Assembly (NCBI GenBank): GCA_022072025.1
Contig: JAJVIP010000002.1
Location: 411,356-475,355, forward strand
Source of the DNA: Elusimicrobiota bacterium
Lineage (GTDB): Bacteria; Elusimicrobiota; Elusimicrobia; F11
Direction: 5' to 3'
Length of the DNA stretch: 64,000 nt
Below, in pieces: positions 9,031 to 17,220 of this stretch. The notes under the pieces are model-generated. The model did not search any database. It had not been told where the DNA came from and was given only the letters and a program-made list of their open reading frames with translations. Made by a program: the position numbers and the translations under genes. Numbering within the stretch: the stretch's first letter is position 1; every line of letters begins with the position of its first letter.

Positions 9031-10914
9031 ATGTGCGGAATCGCGGGAATTTATAATTATGGAAAGAAGGAAAAGGTTGAACCCCTTTTGCTCAAACGAA
9101 TGAATGATTTGTTGGAGCACCGAGGGCCCGATGATGAAGGTTTTTATATCAAGGAGAATGTGGGCTTGTCGATGCGCCGTTTGGCGATTATCGATTTGTC
9201 GACGGGTCATCAACCGATGGGAAGTGAGGACGGCCGCGTGCAACTCGTGTTTAATGGCGAGATATACAACTATCGCGAGTTGCGACAAGAATTGATTTCT
9301 CAAGGGGTTCGTTTTAAAACAAATTCAGATACTGAAGTGATCCTTCGTCTTTATGAAAAAGTCGGTGTTGAATGTGTCAAACGTTTGCGTGGGATGTTCG
9401 CTTTCTCTATTTGGGATGAAACCCATCAAAGATTGATGTTGGCGAGAGATCGGGTCGGGAAAAAACCGTTGGTTTACACCCACGATTCTGGGCGGATTGT
9501 TTGGGCCTCGGAAATTCGAGCGCTTTTGGAGGTCCCGGGACTTTCAAAAGAAATTGACCCACAGGCGGTGGATCTTTATTTGGGACTTCAATATATTCCC
9601 AGTCCCTGGACGATTTATAAGGCCATTCGAAAATTGCCCCCGGCGCACTGTTTGATCCTGGAAAAAGGGCAAACTCGTATGGAACGGTACTGGCATTTGC
9701 CAACCCAGGAGCCTTCTTTTTCGGGAACATTTGAGGAAGCCAAAAGAGAGATCCGGTTAAAGTTTGAGGAGTCCACGCGCCTGAGAATGATTTCCGACGT
9801 GCCTCTTGGCGCCTTTTTATCAGGCGGTGTGGATTCGACTCTTGTCGTGGGAACCATGAGCCGCCTGTCCTCCCGGCCAGTCAAAACATTCGCCATTGGA
9901 TTTCAAGAAGAAAAATTTTCTGAGTTGGCTTATGCGAAGGAAGTTGCGCAATATTTTAAAACCGATCACACCGAGTTCGTCGTGAAGCCCCACATGGCGG
10001 ATGTCCTCCCCAAATTGGCTTGGCATTATGGGGAGCCCTATGGAGACAGCTCAGCATTGCCCAGTTTTTATTTGGCTCGGGAAACACGTAAACATGTCAC
10101 GGTTGCGTTAACGGGGGATGGCGGCGACGAAAATTTTGCCGGTTATCGGCGTTACGTCGCCATGAAGATGATGAGATTTCTGGATTGGATGCCGCAGAAT
10201 TTTCGTCGTTCACTTTCGCCGGTGGGGAATATCCTCCCGCGAAAAGGACGCCGGTTTGTTCGGGATATATGGGGGGCCTCCGCTTCTAACAGATATTTCA
10301 ATACGATTGGTATATTCGGTGAAAATGAAAAAAAATCAATGTACACATCTGACTTTTTCGCCCAAGTGGGGCCAGGGGATCGATCGGTCCAATATTTAAA
10401 TGATGTTTTGGGGAAGTTTTCTCATTTGGATGGGACCAATCAATTGTTGGCGACCGATTTTGAAACTTATTTGCCGGAGTGTTTGATGGTCAAGATGGAC
10501 ATCGCCACGATGGCGAATTCACTTGAGGCGCGATCCCCCTTCTTGGATCATGAATTGATTGATCTCGCGTTCCGATTTCCAGTCGAGTGGAAGTTGAAGG
10601 GGTTGCGGGGCGCGAAATGGATATTGAAACAAGCGTTTTCAGACCTGCTTCCAGCGTCGATTGCCCAGCGTTCGAAAATGGGATTTGGTATACCACTTGC
10701 CGCTTGGTTTCGAGGCGAGTTGAGAAATTTGTGGCGTGACCAGGTTTTGTCCTCCGCGGCGCTTGCGAGAGGATATTTTCAAAGGTCTTGGCTTGAAAAA
10801 ATGTTTGATGAACATGTTTCCGGCAAACGTGACCATGGCTACCGTATGTGGGTTTTGTTGATGTTGGAAATGTGGCACCAAACAAATCTTCCAGGAGGAC
10901 GTGTCGCATCATGA
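9031..10914 (+). CDS. asnB: Asparagine synthase-type glutamine amidotransferase (copy 1)
   Basis: This class II glutamine amidotransferase is fused to an ATP-pyrophosphatase synthetase domain, 627 aa. The nucleophile Cys2 follows the initiator Met (MCGIAGIY). The glutaminase domain includes RGPDDEG and FNGEIYN. The PP-loop FLSGGVDST is at residues 262-270. Family members make asparagine, but homologues inside polysaccharide loci amidate uronic acids (WbpS-type). The neighbouring nucleotide-sugar dehydrogenase makes that attractive here, though it remains an inference. The stop overlaps the next ATG (ATGA). A second, divergent copy is at 42613-44544. Confidence 0.88.
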   Translation: MCGIAGIYNYGKKEKVEPLLLKRMNDLLEHRGPDDEGFYIKENVGLSMRRLAIIDLSTGHQPMGSEDGRVQLVFNGEIYNYRELRQELISQGVRFKTNSDTEVILRLYEKVGVECVKRLRGMFAFSIWDETHQRLMLARDRVGKKPLVYTHDSGRIVWASEIRALLEVPGLSKEIDPQAVDLYLGLQYIPSPWTIYKAIRKLPPAHCLILEKGQTRMERYWHLPTQEPSFSGTFEEAKREIRLKFEESTRLRMISDVPLGAFLSGGVDSTLVVGTMSRLSSRPVKTFAIGFQEEKFSELAYAKEVAQYFKTDHTEFVVKPHMADVLPKLAWHYGEPYGDSSALPSFYLARETRKHVTVALTGDGGDENFAGYRRYVAMKMMRFLDWMPQNFRRSLSPVGNILPRKGRRFVRDIWGASASNRYFNTIGIFGENEKKSMYTSDFFAQVGPGDRSVQYLNDVLGKFSHLDGTNQLLATDFETYLPECLMVKMDIATMANSLEARSPFLDHELIDLAFRFPVEWKLKGLRGAKWILKQAFSDLLPASIAQRSKMGFGIPLAAWFRGELRNLWRDQVLSSAALARGYFQRSWLEKMFDEHVSGKRDHGYRMWVLLMLEMWHQTNLPGGRVAS

Positions 10915-11906
10915 AACGCGCGTTGGTCACAGGCGGATGGGGTTTTATCGGGAGTCATTTGACGGAACGGCTCTTGTCGGAGGGAATTGAAGTTTATGTG
11001 GTGGACAATGGCGCCACCGGTCGACAAGAAAACCTGAAGAATTCAATTTCAAATCCGAAGCTTAAAATTTTCAATATCGATATTGTTTCAAGCGATCTTA
11101 ACCCCGCTTTTCGAGGCGTGGACGCCGTTTTTCACTTGGCTGGTTTGGCGGATATTGTTCCTTCCATTCAAAAACCCTTGGATTATTGCCATGCGAACAT
11201 CATGGGAACTTTGCGGGTGTTGGAGGCGGCCCGAAATGCGAAAGTGGGCCGTCTGATCTATGCCGCCTCTTCTTCTTGTTATGGAATTCCTGACCGCACC
11301 CCCACGAAAGAGACGGATGCCATTCGTCCTGAATATCCCTATGCCTTGTCCAAGCGTTTGGGGGAAGAGGCCGTTCTCCATTGGGGAAAGGTCTATGGCT
11401 TGGAAGTTGTTTCCTTGAGACTCTTCAATGTGTACGGCCCTAGATCACGCACATCGGGAACCTATGGCGCTGTCTTTGGGGTGTTTCTGGCGCAAAAGTT
11501 GGCCAACAAACCGCTCACCATTGTGGGAGATGGAACCCAAACCCGAGATTTTATTTATGTGGCTGATGTCGCAGAAGCCTTCTATCAAGCCGCGCGGAGT
11601 TCCGTTCGAAATGAAGTTTTTAATGTGGGGGCTGGGTGTCCCGTGTCTGTCAATCGATTGGCCGAATTAATTGGAGGGCCCAGCACTCATATTCCCAAAC
11701 GCCCGGGGGAGCCCGATGTGACCCATGCGGACATCACAAAAATTCAGACCCAAATCGGATGGCGTCCAACGGTTTCATTTGAAGAGGGAGTCAAGAAGGT
11801 GATGAGTCACATTGAAGATTGGCGGCAAGCGCCGGTTTGGACACCCGACAGCATTGCGAAAGCGAATAAAGATTGGTTTGAATACCTTGGAAAGGAGGCG
11901 TTGTGA
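10911..11906 (+). CDS. NAD-dependent sugar epimerase/dehydratase (extended SDR)
   Basis: This is a 331-aa extended SDR acting on a nucleotide sugar. The NAD-binding motif TGGWGFIGSH is at residues 7-16, and the catalytic pair is Y144/K148 in YPYALSK. The Ser/Thr element is in YAASSSCYG. The DNA stays open upstream of the ATG, but the ATG at 10911 overlaps the asnB stop (ATGA), has AGGAGG at 10893-10898 and starts exactly at the first beta-strand, so it is the real start. It resembles UDP-glucose 4-epimerase-like enzymes. It is the first gene of the sugar-building block with the nucleotidyltransferase-kinase and split transketolase. Confidence 0.88.
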   Translation: MKRALVTGGWGFIGSHLTERLLSEGIEVYVVDNGATGRQENLKNSISNPKLKIFNIDIVSSDLNPAFRGVDAVFHLAGLADIVPSIQKPLDYCHANIMGTLRVLEAARNAKVGRLIYAASSSCYGIPDRTPTKETDAIRPEYPYALSKRLGEEAVLHWGKVYGLEVVSLRLFNVYGPRSRTSGTYGAVFGVFLAQKLANKPLTIVGDGTQTRDFIYVADVAEAFYQAARSSVRNEVFNVGAGCPVSVNRLAELIGGPSTHIPKRPGEPDVTHADITKIQTQIGWRPTVSFEEGVKKVMSHIEDWRQAPVWTPDSIAKANKDWFEYLGKEAL

Positions 11907-13432
11907 AACCCAACCCCAAGATTGTTGACTTGAACGAATTGGCTGAACGGGTTCAGGATTTCAAAAAGAAAGGGAAAAAAGTGGTCCTTTGCCATGGTGT
12001 TTTTGATTTGTTGCATGTGGGACACATTCGTCACTTTTCTGAAGCCCGGCAAATGGGGGACGTCTTGGTGGTGACGCTCACACCCGATGAGTTCGTCAAT
12101 AAGGGACCTCATCGGCCCGCTTTCACCCATCATTTGCGAGCGGAGGTGATCGCGGCGCTCGATGCGGTTGATCTGGTTGCTGTCAACAAAGGTCCCTCCG
12201 CTGTGGAGCTTCTTTTGGCTGTTAAACCGAATATTTATGCGAAAGGGCCGGATTATAAAGACGCGTCCAAGGATGTGACGGGAGGGATTAAAAAAGAAGA
12301 GGCCGCTATTCGACAGGTCGGAGGAGAGATTCGCTTCACCGAAGACATCACTTTCAGCTCCTCTACTTTGGTCAATCAGCACATGTCTTTACTTCCTCCT
12401 GCGGTCAAAGAATTCCTTGAATCGTTTCGCAGTCGCTTTTCTGTGTCGGATATCCAAAAAAACATTGAATCCCTGAAAAACCTAAAGGTCTGCGTGGTGG
12501 GCGAAACCATTTTGGACGATTACATTTATTGCGATGCGATGGGAAAGTCCTCAAAAGAACCAATTCTGGCCATGCGCCAGCTTTCCTATGAGATGTTCGG
12601 CGGGGGCGTCATCGCCATTGCCAATCACTTGTCGGAATTTTGCGCGGAAGTCAATGTGGTGACCTATTTGGGAAGTAAAAATTCCTATGAAGACTTTGTC
12701 AGGTCTCGGCTGAAACCAGGTGTTCAACTTCATTACGTGACCAAATCGGAATCTCCCACGATTATCAAAAGACGATACGTTGAAAATTATTCGCTTTCAA
12801 AATTGTTTGAAGTTTATTTGATGAACGATGAGTTGTTGGAGGGGGACGAAGAAAAGGAGCTTTGCCGGCTCTTGGACGCCCAGTGTGGGAACGCGGATGT
12901 GGTTATTGTCGCTGACTATGGACACGGGATGATGACTCCTCAAGCCATCAAAACCGTGAGCGATAAATCCAAATATTTGGCGGTCAACACTCAAATTAAC
13001 GCGGCCAATGTGGGGTTCCATACCATTTCAAAATATCCGCGGGCTGATTACGTGTGCATTCACGAAGGGGAAATTCGTTTGGAACACCGCAGCCGCAAGG
13101 GCGACCTGAAAACCATGGTGGAGGGTTTGGGAAACAAAGTGGCCGCTGATAAAGTGATGGTCACCCGTGGAAAAACGGGAACCCTGTTCTATGACAGAAA
13201 AAAGAAACTTTTTTCGGAGTGTCCGGCTCTGGCGGTCAAAGTGGTCGATCGTATTGGGGCGGGAGACGCCGTGCTGGCGGTGACGTCTTTACTTTCTTCA
13301 AAAGGCGCGGAAGCTGAAATGATCGCCTTGTTGGGGAATTTGGTTGGGGCGCAGGCGGTGATGATTGTGGGAAATCGCGCGTCGATAGACCGTGTGCAGT
13401 TACTTAAATCAGTGGAGTCGATGCTCAAATGA
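11903..13432 (+). CDS. Bifunctional nucleotidyltransferase-PfkB sugar kinase, reversed HldE-like order
   Basis: This two-domain enzyme of 509 aa likely phosphorylates a sugar and activates it with a nucleotide. The N-terminal half (about 1-155) is a cytidylyltransferase-fold domain with HVGH at 38-41 in GVFDLLHVGHIRHF and a later SSSTLVN motif. The C-terminal half (about 165-505) is a PfkB/ribokinase domain with a GGG substrate motif (EMFGGGVIAIAN) and the catalytic DRIGAGDA (D455). E. coli HldE has the same two domains in the opposite order, kinase first. The GTG start overlaps the previous stop (GTGA). Its neighbours (split transketolase, HAD, SDRs) suggest a heptose or other unusual sugar or polyol phosphate as substrate. 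Confidence 0.85.
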   Translation: MKPNPKIVDLNELAERVQDFKKKGKKVVLCHGVFDLLHVGHIRHFSEARQMGDVLVVTLTPDEFVNKGPHRPAFTHHLRAEVIAALDAVDLVAVNKGPSAVELLLAVKPNIYAKGPDYKDASKDVTGGIKKEEAAIRQVGGEIRFTEDITFSSSTLVNQHMSLLPPAVKEFLESFRSRFSVSDIQKNIESLKNLKVCVVGETILDDYIYCDAMGKSSKEPILAMRQLSYEMFGGGVIAIANHLSEFCAEVNVVTYLGSKNSYEDFVRSRLKPGVQLHYVTKSESPTIIKRRYVENYSLSKLFEVYLMNDELLEGDEEKELCRLLDAQCGNADVVIVADYGHGMMTPQAIKTVSDKSKYLAVNTQINAANVGFHTISKYPRADYVCIHEGEIRLEHRSRKGDLKTMVEGLGNKVAADKVMVTRGKTGTLFYDRKKKLFSECPALAVKVVDRIGAGDAVLAVTSLLSSKGAEAEMIALLGNLVGAQAVMIVGNRASIDRVQLLKSVESMLK

Positions 13433-14430
13433 ACAATAAATTCAAGAAAGTTTTTTTAACGGGAGGCGCCGGTTATGTCGGTGCGGTTCTGGTCCCAAAA
13501 TTGTTGGCCAAGGGGTATGCCGTCAAGGTATTGGATCTCTATCTCTATGGAGATGATGTTCTGGGGCAAGTCAAAGACAATCCGAACCTGGAACAAATAA
13601 AGGGGGACATGCGTGACACCGCCTTGCTTGAGAAAGTTATTCCCGGGTGCGACGCGGTGATTCATTTGGCTTGTATTTCAAATGATCCCAGTTTTGAACT
13701 GAATCCTTCTTTGGGAAAAACCATTAATTTCGATGCGTTTACGCCGCTTGTAAAAATTTCCAAGAAGTCCGGCGTTAAGAGATTCGTTTATGCTTCAAGC
13801 TCCAGTGTCTATGGGGTGAAGGCCACTCAAAATGTCACAGAAGATTTACCTCTTGAGCCCCTCACCGATTACTCAAAATACAAGGCGATGTGTGAGGACA
13901 TCTTGCTCAAAGAGCGCGCTAAAGGATTCACGATGCTTATTTTGCGCCCTGCCACCGTGTGTGGCTATTCGCCACGGCTTCGTTTGGACTTGACGGTTAA
14001 TATTCTGACCAATCATGCCATCAACAATCGGAAAATTATCGTTTTTGGCGGGCAACAAATGAGGCCCAATATCCATATCGATGACGTGTGCGATCTGTAT
14101 CTTCAGTCTCTTGAATGGCCTGATGAAAAAATTGACGGAAAAATATTCAACGCTGGTTATGATAATCACAAGGTTCTCGATATCGCTAACATGGTCAAGC
14201 AGGTGGTGGGAGGAGATTTGAGCATTGAAGTCAAACCCACGGATGATAATCGTTCTTATCACATTTCATCTGAAAAAATTCGTCGTGAATTGGGTTTTGT
14301 ACCGAAGAAAACCATTAAAGACGCCATCCAAGATTTGGTGAATGCGTTCAAAGCAGGAAAAATTCCCAATTCCATGACGGACAAGAGGTATTACAACATT
14401 AAAACCATGCAAGCGTTGGACCTGAAATAA
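13429..14430 (+). CDS. NAD-dependent sugar epimerase/dehydratase (extended SDR)
   Basis: This is a 333-aa extended SDR of nucleotide-sugar metabolism. The glycine motif TGGAGYVG is at residues 11-18, the Ser element in YASSSSVYG near 121-129, and the catalytic pair is Y148/K152 in DYSKYK. The ATG overlaps the preceding stop (ATGA). The C-terminus (DKRYYNIKTMQ) resembles SDRs that precede carbohydrate-chain enzymes in O-antigen loci. It probably epimerises or reduces the product of the neighbouring enzymes. The exact reaction cannot be assigned. Confidence 0.87.
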   Translation: MNNKFKKVFLTGGAGYVGAVLVPKLLAKGYAVKVLDLYLYGDDVLGQVKDNPNLEQIKGDMRDTALLEKVIPGCDAVIHLACISNDPSFELNPSLGKTINFDAFTPLVKISKKSGVKRFVYASSSSVYGVKATQNVTEDLPLEPLTDYSKYKAMCEDILLKERAKGFTMLILRPATVCGYSPRLRLDLTVNILTNHAINNRKIIVFGGQQMRPNIHIDDVCDLYLQSLEWPDEKIDGKIFNAGYDNHKVLDIANMVKQVVGGDLSIEVKPTDDNRSYHISSEKIRRELGFVPKKTIKDAIQDLVNAFKAGKIPNSMTDKRYYNIKTMQALDLK

Positions 14431-14441
14431 TCGGAGATCGC

Positions 14442-15263
14442 GTGTCCCTAAATTTCGGAGAACTCGAAAAAATAAGTCGACGGCTTCGGGGCCAGGTGAT
14501 TGAGTTGTCTCATCAAGCCGGGACTCCTCACTTGGGGTCGGCGTTGTCTTGTATCGATATCCTGGTCTCAGCGTATTGGACGGCACTCAACATTGACCCC
14601 AAAAATCCGAATGATCCAGATCGCGACCGTTTTATATTGAGTAAGGGACATGCCGCTACGGCACTTTATTCCGTTTTGGCGGAACGGGGTTTTTTCTCAA
14701 AAGAAATTTTGAAAACTTTCGCCAAAGCGGGCAGCCCCTTGCCGGAACAGCCCGCTCCCCACTCCATGCCAGGGGTTGAACTGGCGACCGGCTCTCTCGG
14801 GCATGGACTTCCTGTTGGATTGGGAATGGCTTTGGCGGCTCACATCAACAAAAAGAATTATCAGGTTTTTGTCACGGTGAGTGACGGTGAATGCAACGAA
14901 GGTTCGGTTTGGGAGGCCGCCCTCTTGGCGCCGGTTCTTAAGTTGGACAACCTCACCGTCATTGTTGATTACAACAAGTGGCAAGCCACCGGGCGCAGCA
15001 ATGAAACCATGGGTTTGGATCCTTTTAAAAGTAAATGGGAGGCTTTCGGTTGGGACGCTTACGAATGTGATGGACATGATCTCTCCGCCTTAATCACCCT
15101 GATGAAAAAAAGACCAGCTGGCGAGAACCGCCCCCGCGCCATTGTGGCTCACACCGTGAAAGGCAAAGGTGTTTCATTCATGGAAAATGACAACAATTGG
15201 CATTACCGCAGTCCGAATGCCGAAGAATTGGAAAAGGCCAAAAAAGAGTTGGGGCTTGCATGA
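14442..15263 (+). CDS. Transketolase N-terminal (ThDP-binding) subunit
   Basis: This is the N-terminal half of a split transketolase, 273 aa. It provides the ThDP-pyrophosphate and metal-binding domain. Visible motifs are the conserved HLGSALSCIDIL region (30-41), the substrate-binding RFILSKGHAA (63-72) and the ThDP motif SDGECNEG (147-154), where the usual first Gly is Ser. The pyrimidine domain is encoded separately by the next gene, which overlaps by ATGA, so the two polypeptides are made in step. The GTG start has a weak purine-rich site (CGGAGA) just upstream. The context argues for transfer of a two-carbon ketol unit in making an unusual sugar rather than for pentose-phosphate housekeeping. 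Confidence 0.9.
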   Translation: MSLNFGELEKISRRLRGQVIELSHQAGTPHLGSALSCIDILVSAYWTALNIDPKNPNDPDRDRFILSKGHAATALYSVLAERGFFSKEILKTFAKAGSPLPEQPAPHSMPGVELATGSLGHGLPVGLGMALAAHINKKNYQVFVTVSDGECNEGSVWEAALLAPVLKLDNLTVIVDYNKWQATGRSNETMGLDPFKSKWEAFGWDAYECDGHDLSALITLMKKRPAGENRPRAIVAHTVKGKGVSFMENDNNWHYRSPNAEELEKAKKELGLA

Positions 15264-16192
15264 GAGACGCCTTCGCGAACGAAATCACTCTGTTGGGAAA
15301 AGATCCCCGGGTCGTGTTGCTCTCCGGCGACATCGGAAACCGCATGTTCGATAAATACAAGGCTCAGTTTCCCGACCGTTTTTATAATTGTGGCGTGGCA
15401 GAAGCCAACATGATTGGTTTGGGGGCGGGGTTGGCCATGAGTGGGCTTCGTCCGGTGGCTTACACCATCAATTCATTTATTACCGCGCGGTGTTATGAAC
15501 AGATTCGTGTGGATCTTTGCTATCACAAAGTTCCCATGGTTTTGGTGGGGGTGGGGGCGGGACTTTGTTACGCTTCGCTGGGCGCGACTCACCATTCCTG
15601 TGAAGACATCGCCATGATGCGGGTGTTGCCTGAAATGACTGTTTTGGCTCCAGGGGATGCCTGGGAAGTTCGCGGCGCCATTCGGGCCGCGCTTAAGCAC
15701 AACGGACCTGTATTTATCCGAATAGGGAAGAAGGGTGAACCTGTGGTTCATACGGCTGTGCCTGATTTCGTGATTGGAAAAGCTATCCGGGTTCGAACTG
15801 GATCGGATGTTTGTATTTTAAGCACCGGCAATGTGTTGCCCTTGGCCATGGACGTATCTGATGCGTTGGGGAAAGAGTCCATTTCCACTCAGGTGGTCAG
15901 TTTCCACACCATCAAGCCGCTTGACCAATCCTGTCTGTCAGAGGTGTTTAAATCCTTCAAGCTTGTTGTAACGCTTGAGGAACACAGTGTCCTGGGGGGG
16001 GTGGGAGGAGCGGTGGCGGAATGGATTTCCGATCAACCCCGTTTTCAAGCTAAATTTCACCGGTTTGGGACAAGTGATGTATTCCTCCATGAAGCCGGTG
16101 AACAGGAGCATGCCCGAGAGGTTTTTGGTCTCACGGTTCTGGGTCTCAAAAATCAAATGGTGGGAATCCTGACAGGCAAAGGGAATACGTGA
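15260..16192 (+). CDS. Transketolase C-terminal (pyrimidine-binding) subunit
   Basis: This is the partner half of the split transketolase, 310 aa from the ATG that overlaps the previous TGA. An upstream extension of the frame lies inside the first subunit gene and is not credible. The essential glutamate that activates ThDP is E48 in GVAEANM. The loop YASLGATHHS and the GPVFIRIGK strand are typical of the pyrimidine domain, and the C-terminal TK domain contains VTLEEHSVLGG. The heterotetramer would transfer glycolaldehyde between a ketose phosphate and an aldose. The next gene starts at GTGA on this stop. Confidence 0.9.
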   Translation: MRDAFANEITLLGKDPRVVLLSGDIGNRMFDKYKAQFPDRFYNCGVAEANMIGLGAGLAMSGLRPVAYTINSFITARCYEQIRVDLCYHKVPMVLVGVGAGLCYASLGATHHSCEDIAMMRVLPEMTVLAPGDAWEVRGAIRAALKHNGPVFIRIGKKGEPVVHTAVPDFVIGKAIRVRTGSDVCILSTGNVLPLAMDVSDALGKESISTQVVSFHTIKPLDQSCLSEVFKSFKLVVTLEEHSVLGGVGGAVAEWISDQPRFQAKFHRFGTSDVFLHEAGEQEHAREVFGLTVLGLKNQMVGILTGKGNT

Positions 16193-17220
16193 AAACTGCT
16201 GCCGCCATTTTGGTGGAAACCGGAAAACCGCTTGAAATTGGTGAATTGGAGATTCCGGTATTAAAACCAGGTCAATTGTTGGTCGAGATCAAAGTCAGCG
16301 GAGTTTGTCACACTCAGTTGTTAGAGGCCGGTGGATTACGAGGAGAAGATAAATTTCTGCCCCATTGTCTGGGTCATGAAGGAGTGGGTGTTGTTCAAGA
16401 CATTGGGCCGAACGTATCCAAGGTGAAACCCGGCGAACGTGTGATCCTTTCTTGGATCAAAGGCAGTGGCGCGGATGTTCCTGGCAGCATCTATCAATGG
16501 GGCAACCGAAAAGTGAATGCGGGGGCCATCACCACCTTTGGTCGATTTTCTGTCGTGAGTGAAAACCGCGTGACGGGTTTGAATCAAAAAATCCCTCCCC
16601 TTCAAGCGGCGCTTCTTGGTTGCGCAGTTCCCACAGGGATGGGGGCGGTTATGAACGCCGCTCAACTTAAGGCCGGAGAAAGTTGCCTTGTGTTTGGTCT
16701 GGGGGGGGTTGGCCTCTGCGCGGTGGCAGCGGCCGCGAATATGGGATGTAATCCCATCATTGCCGTGGACCGAATCGCCTCCAAAAAAGATCCGGCCCTT
16801 AAAATGGGGGCCACTCATTTTTTTGATGCCAATCAAGTGAATATCCCTCAGGAAATATTGAAAATCTTGCCGAAGGGGGCCGACGCCGCCATTGAAGCCA
16901 CGGGTCAAGTGTTGGTCATGCGAACGGCTTTGCAAATGGTGCGGTCCCAAGGGGGGCGAACGGTCGTGGTGGGGAATGCTCCGTTTGGAAGTGTGCTTGA
17001 AATTGATCCGCAACAACTCAACATGGGGAAGAAGTTGTTGGGGACTTGGGGAGGCGACTCTCAACCCGATGTCGATTTCCCGAAATTTTCTTATTTGATG
17101 GCGACTGGCAGAATCAAACTTGAACTCTTAACAGAACAGGTTTATCCGCTGGAAAAAATCAATGAGGCCCTGAAGGATCTCAAGTCCGGTCGGGCTCTGC
17201 GCCCGCTCATTCAAATGTGA
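16189..17220 (+). CDS. Zinc-type alcohol dehydrogenase-like MDR oxidoreductase
   Basis: This is a 343-aa MDR-superfamily dehydrogenase with a GroES-like N-terminal domain and a Rossmann domain (FGLGGVGLCAVAAA). Catalytic-zinc ligands are present: C40 in GVCHTQ and H63/E64 in LGHEGVG. The cysteine lobe that binds structural zinc in classical ADHs is replaced by a Cys-free stretch, GSGADVPGSIYQWG. The GTG overlaps the transketolase stop, so it belongs to the same coupled block. It could reduce a ketose phosphate made by the transketolase (a TarJ-like idea) or oxidise a sugar alcohol. Substrate assignment is inference only. Confidence 0.85.
   Translation: MKTAAAILVETGKPLEIGELEIPVLKPGQLLVEIKVSGVCHTQLLEAGGLRGEDKFLPHCLGHEGVGVVQDIGPNVSKVKPGERVILSWIKGSGADVPGSIYQWGNRKVNAGAITTFGRFSVVSENRVTGLNQKIPPLQAALLGCAVPTGMGAVMNAAQLKAGESCLVFGLGGVGLCAVAAAANMGCNPIIAVDRIASKKDPALKMGATHFFDANQVNIPQEILKILPKGADAAIEATGQVLVMRTALQMVRSQGGRTVVVGNAPFGSVLEIDPQQLNMGKKLLGTWGGDSQPDVDFPKFSYLMATGRIKLELLTEQVYPLEKINEALKDLKSGRALRPLIQM

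Noticed and set aside
10848-10910. Upstream extension of the epimerase at 10911
   Set aside because: It lies inside asnB, whereas the ATG at 10911 makes an ATGA overlap and has AGGAGG upstream.
15197-15259. Upstream extension of the transketolase C-terminal subunit
   Set aside because: It is inside the N-terminal subunit gene. The ATG at 15260 overlaps the stop and begins the conserved domain.
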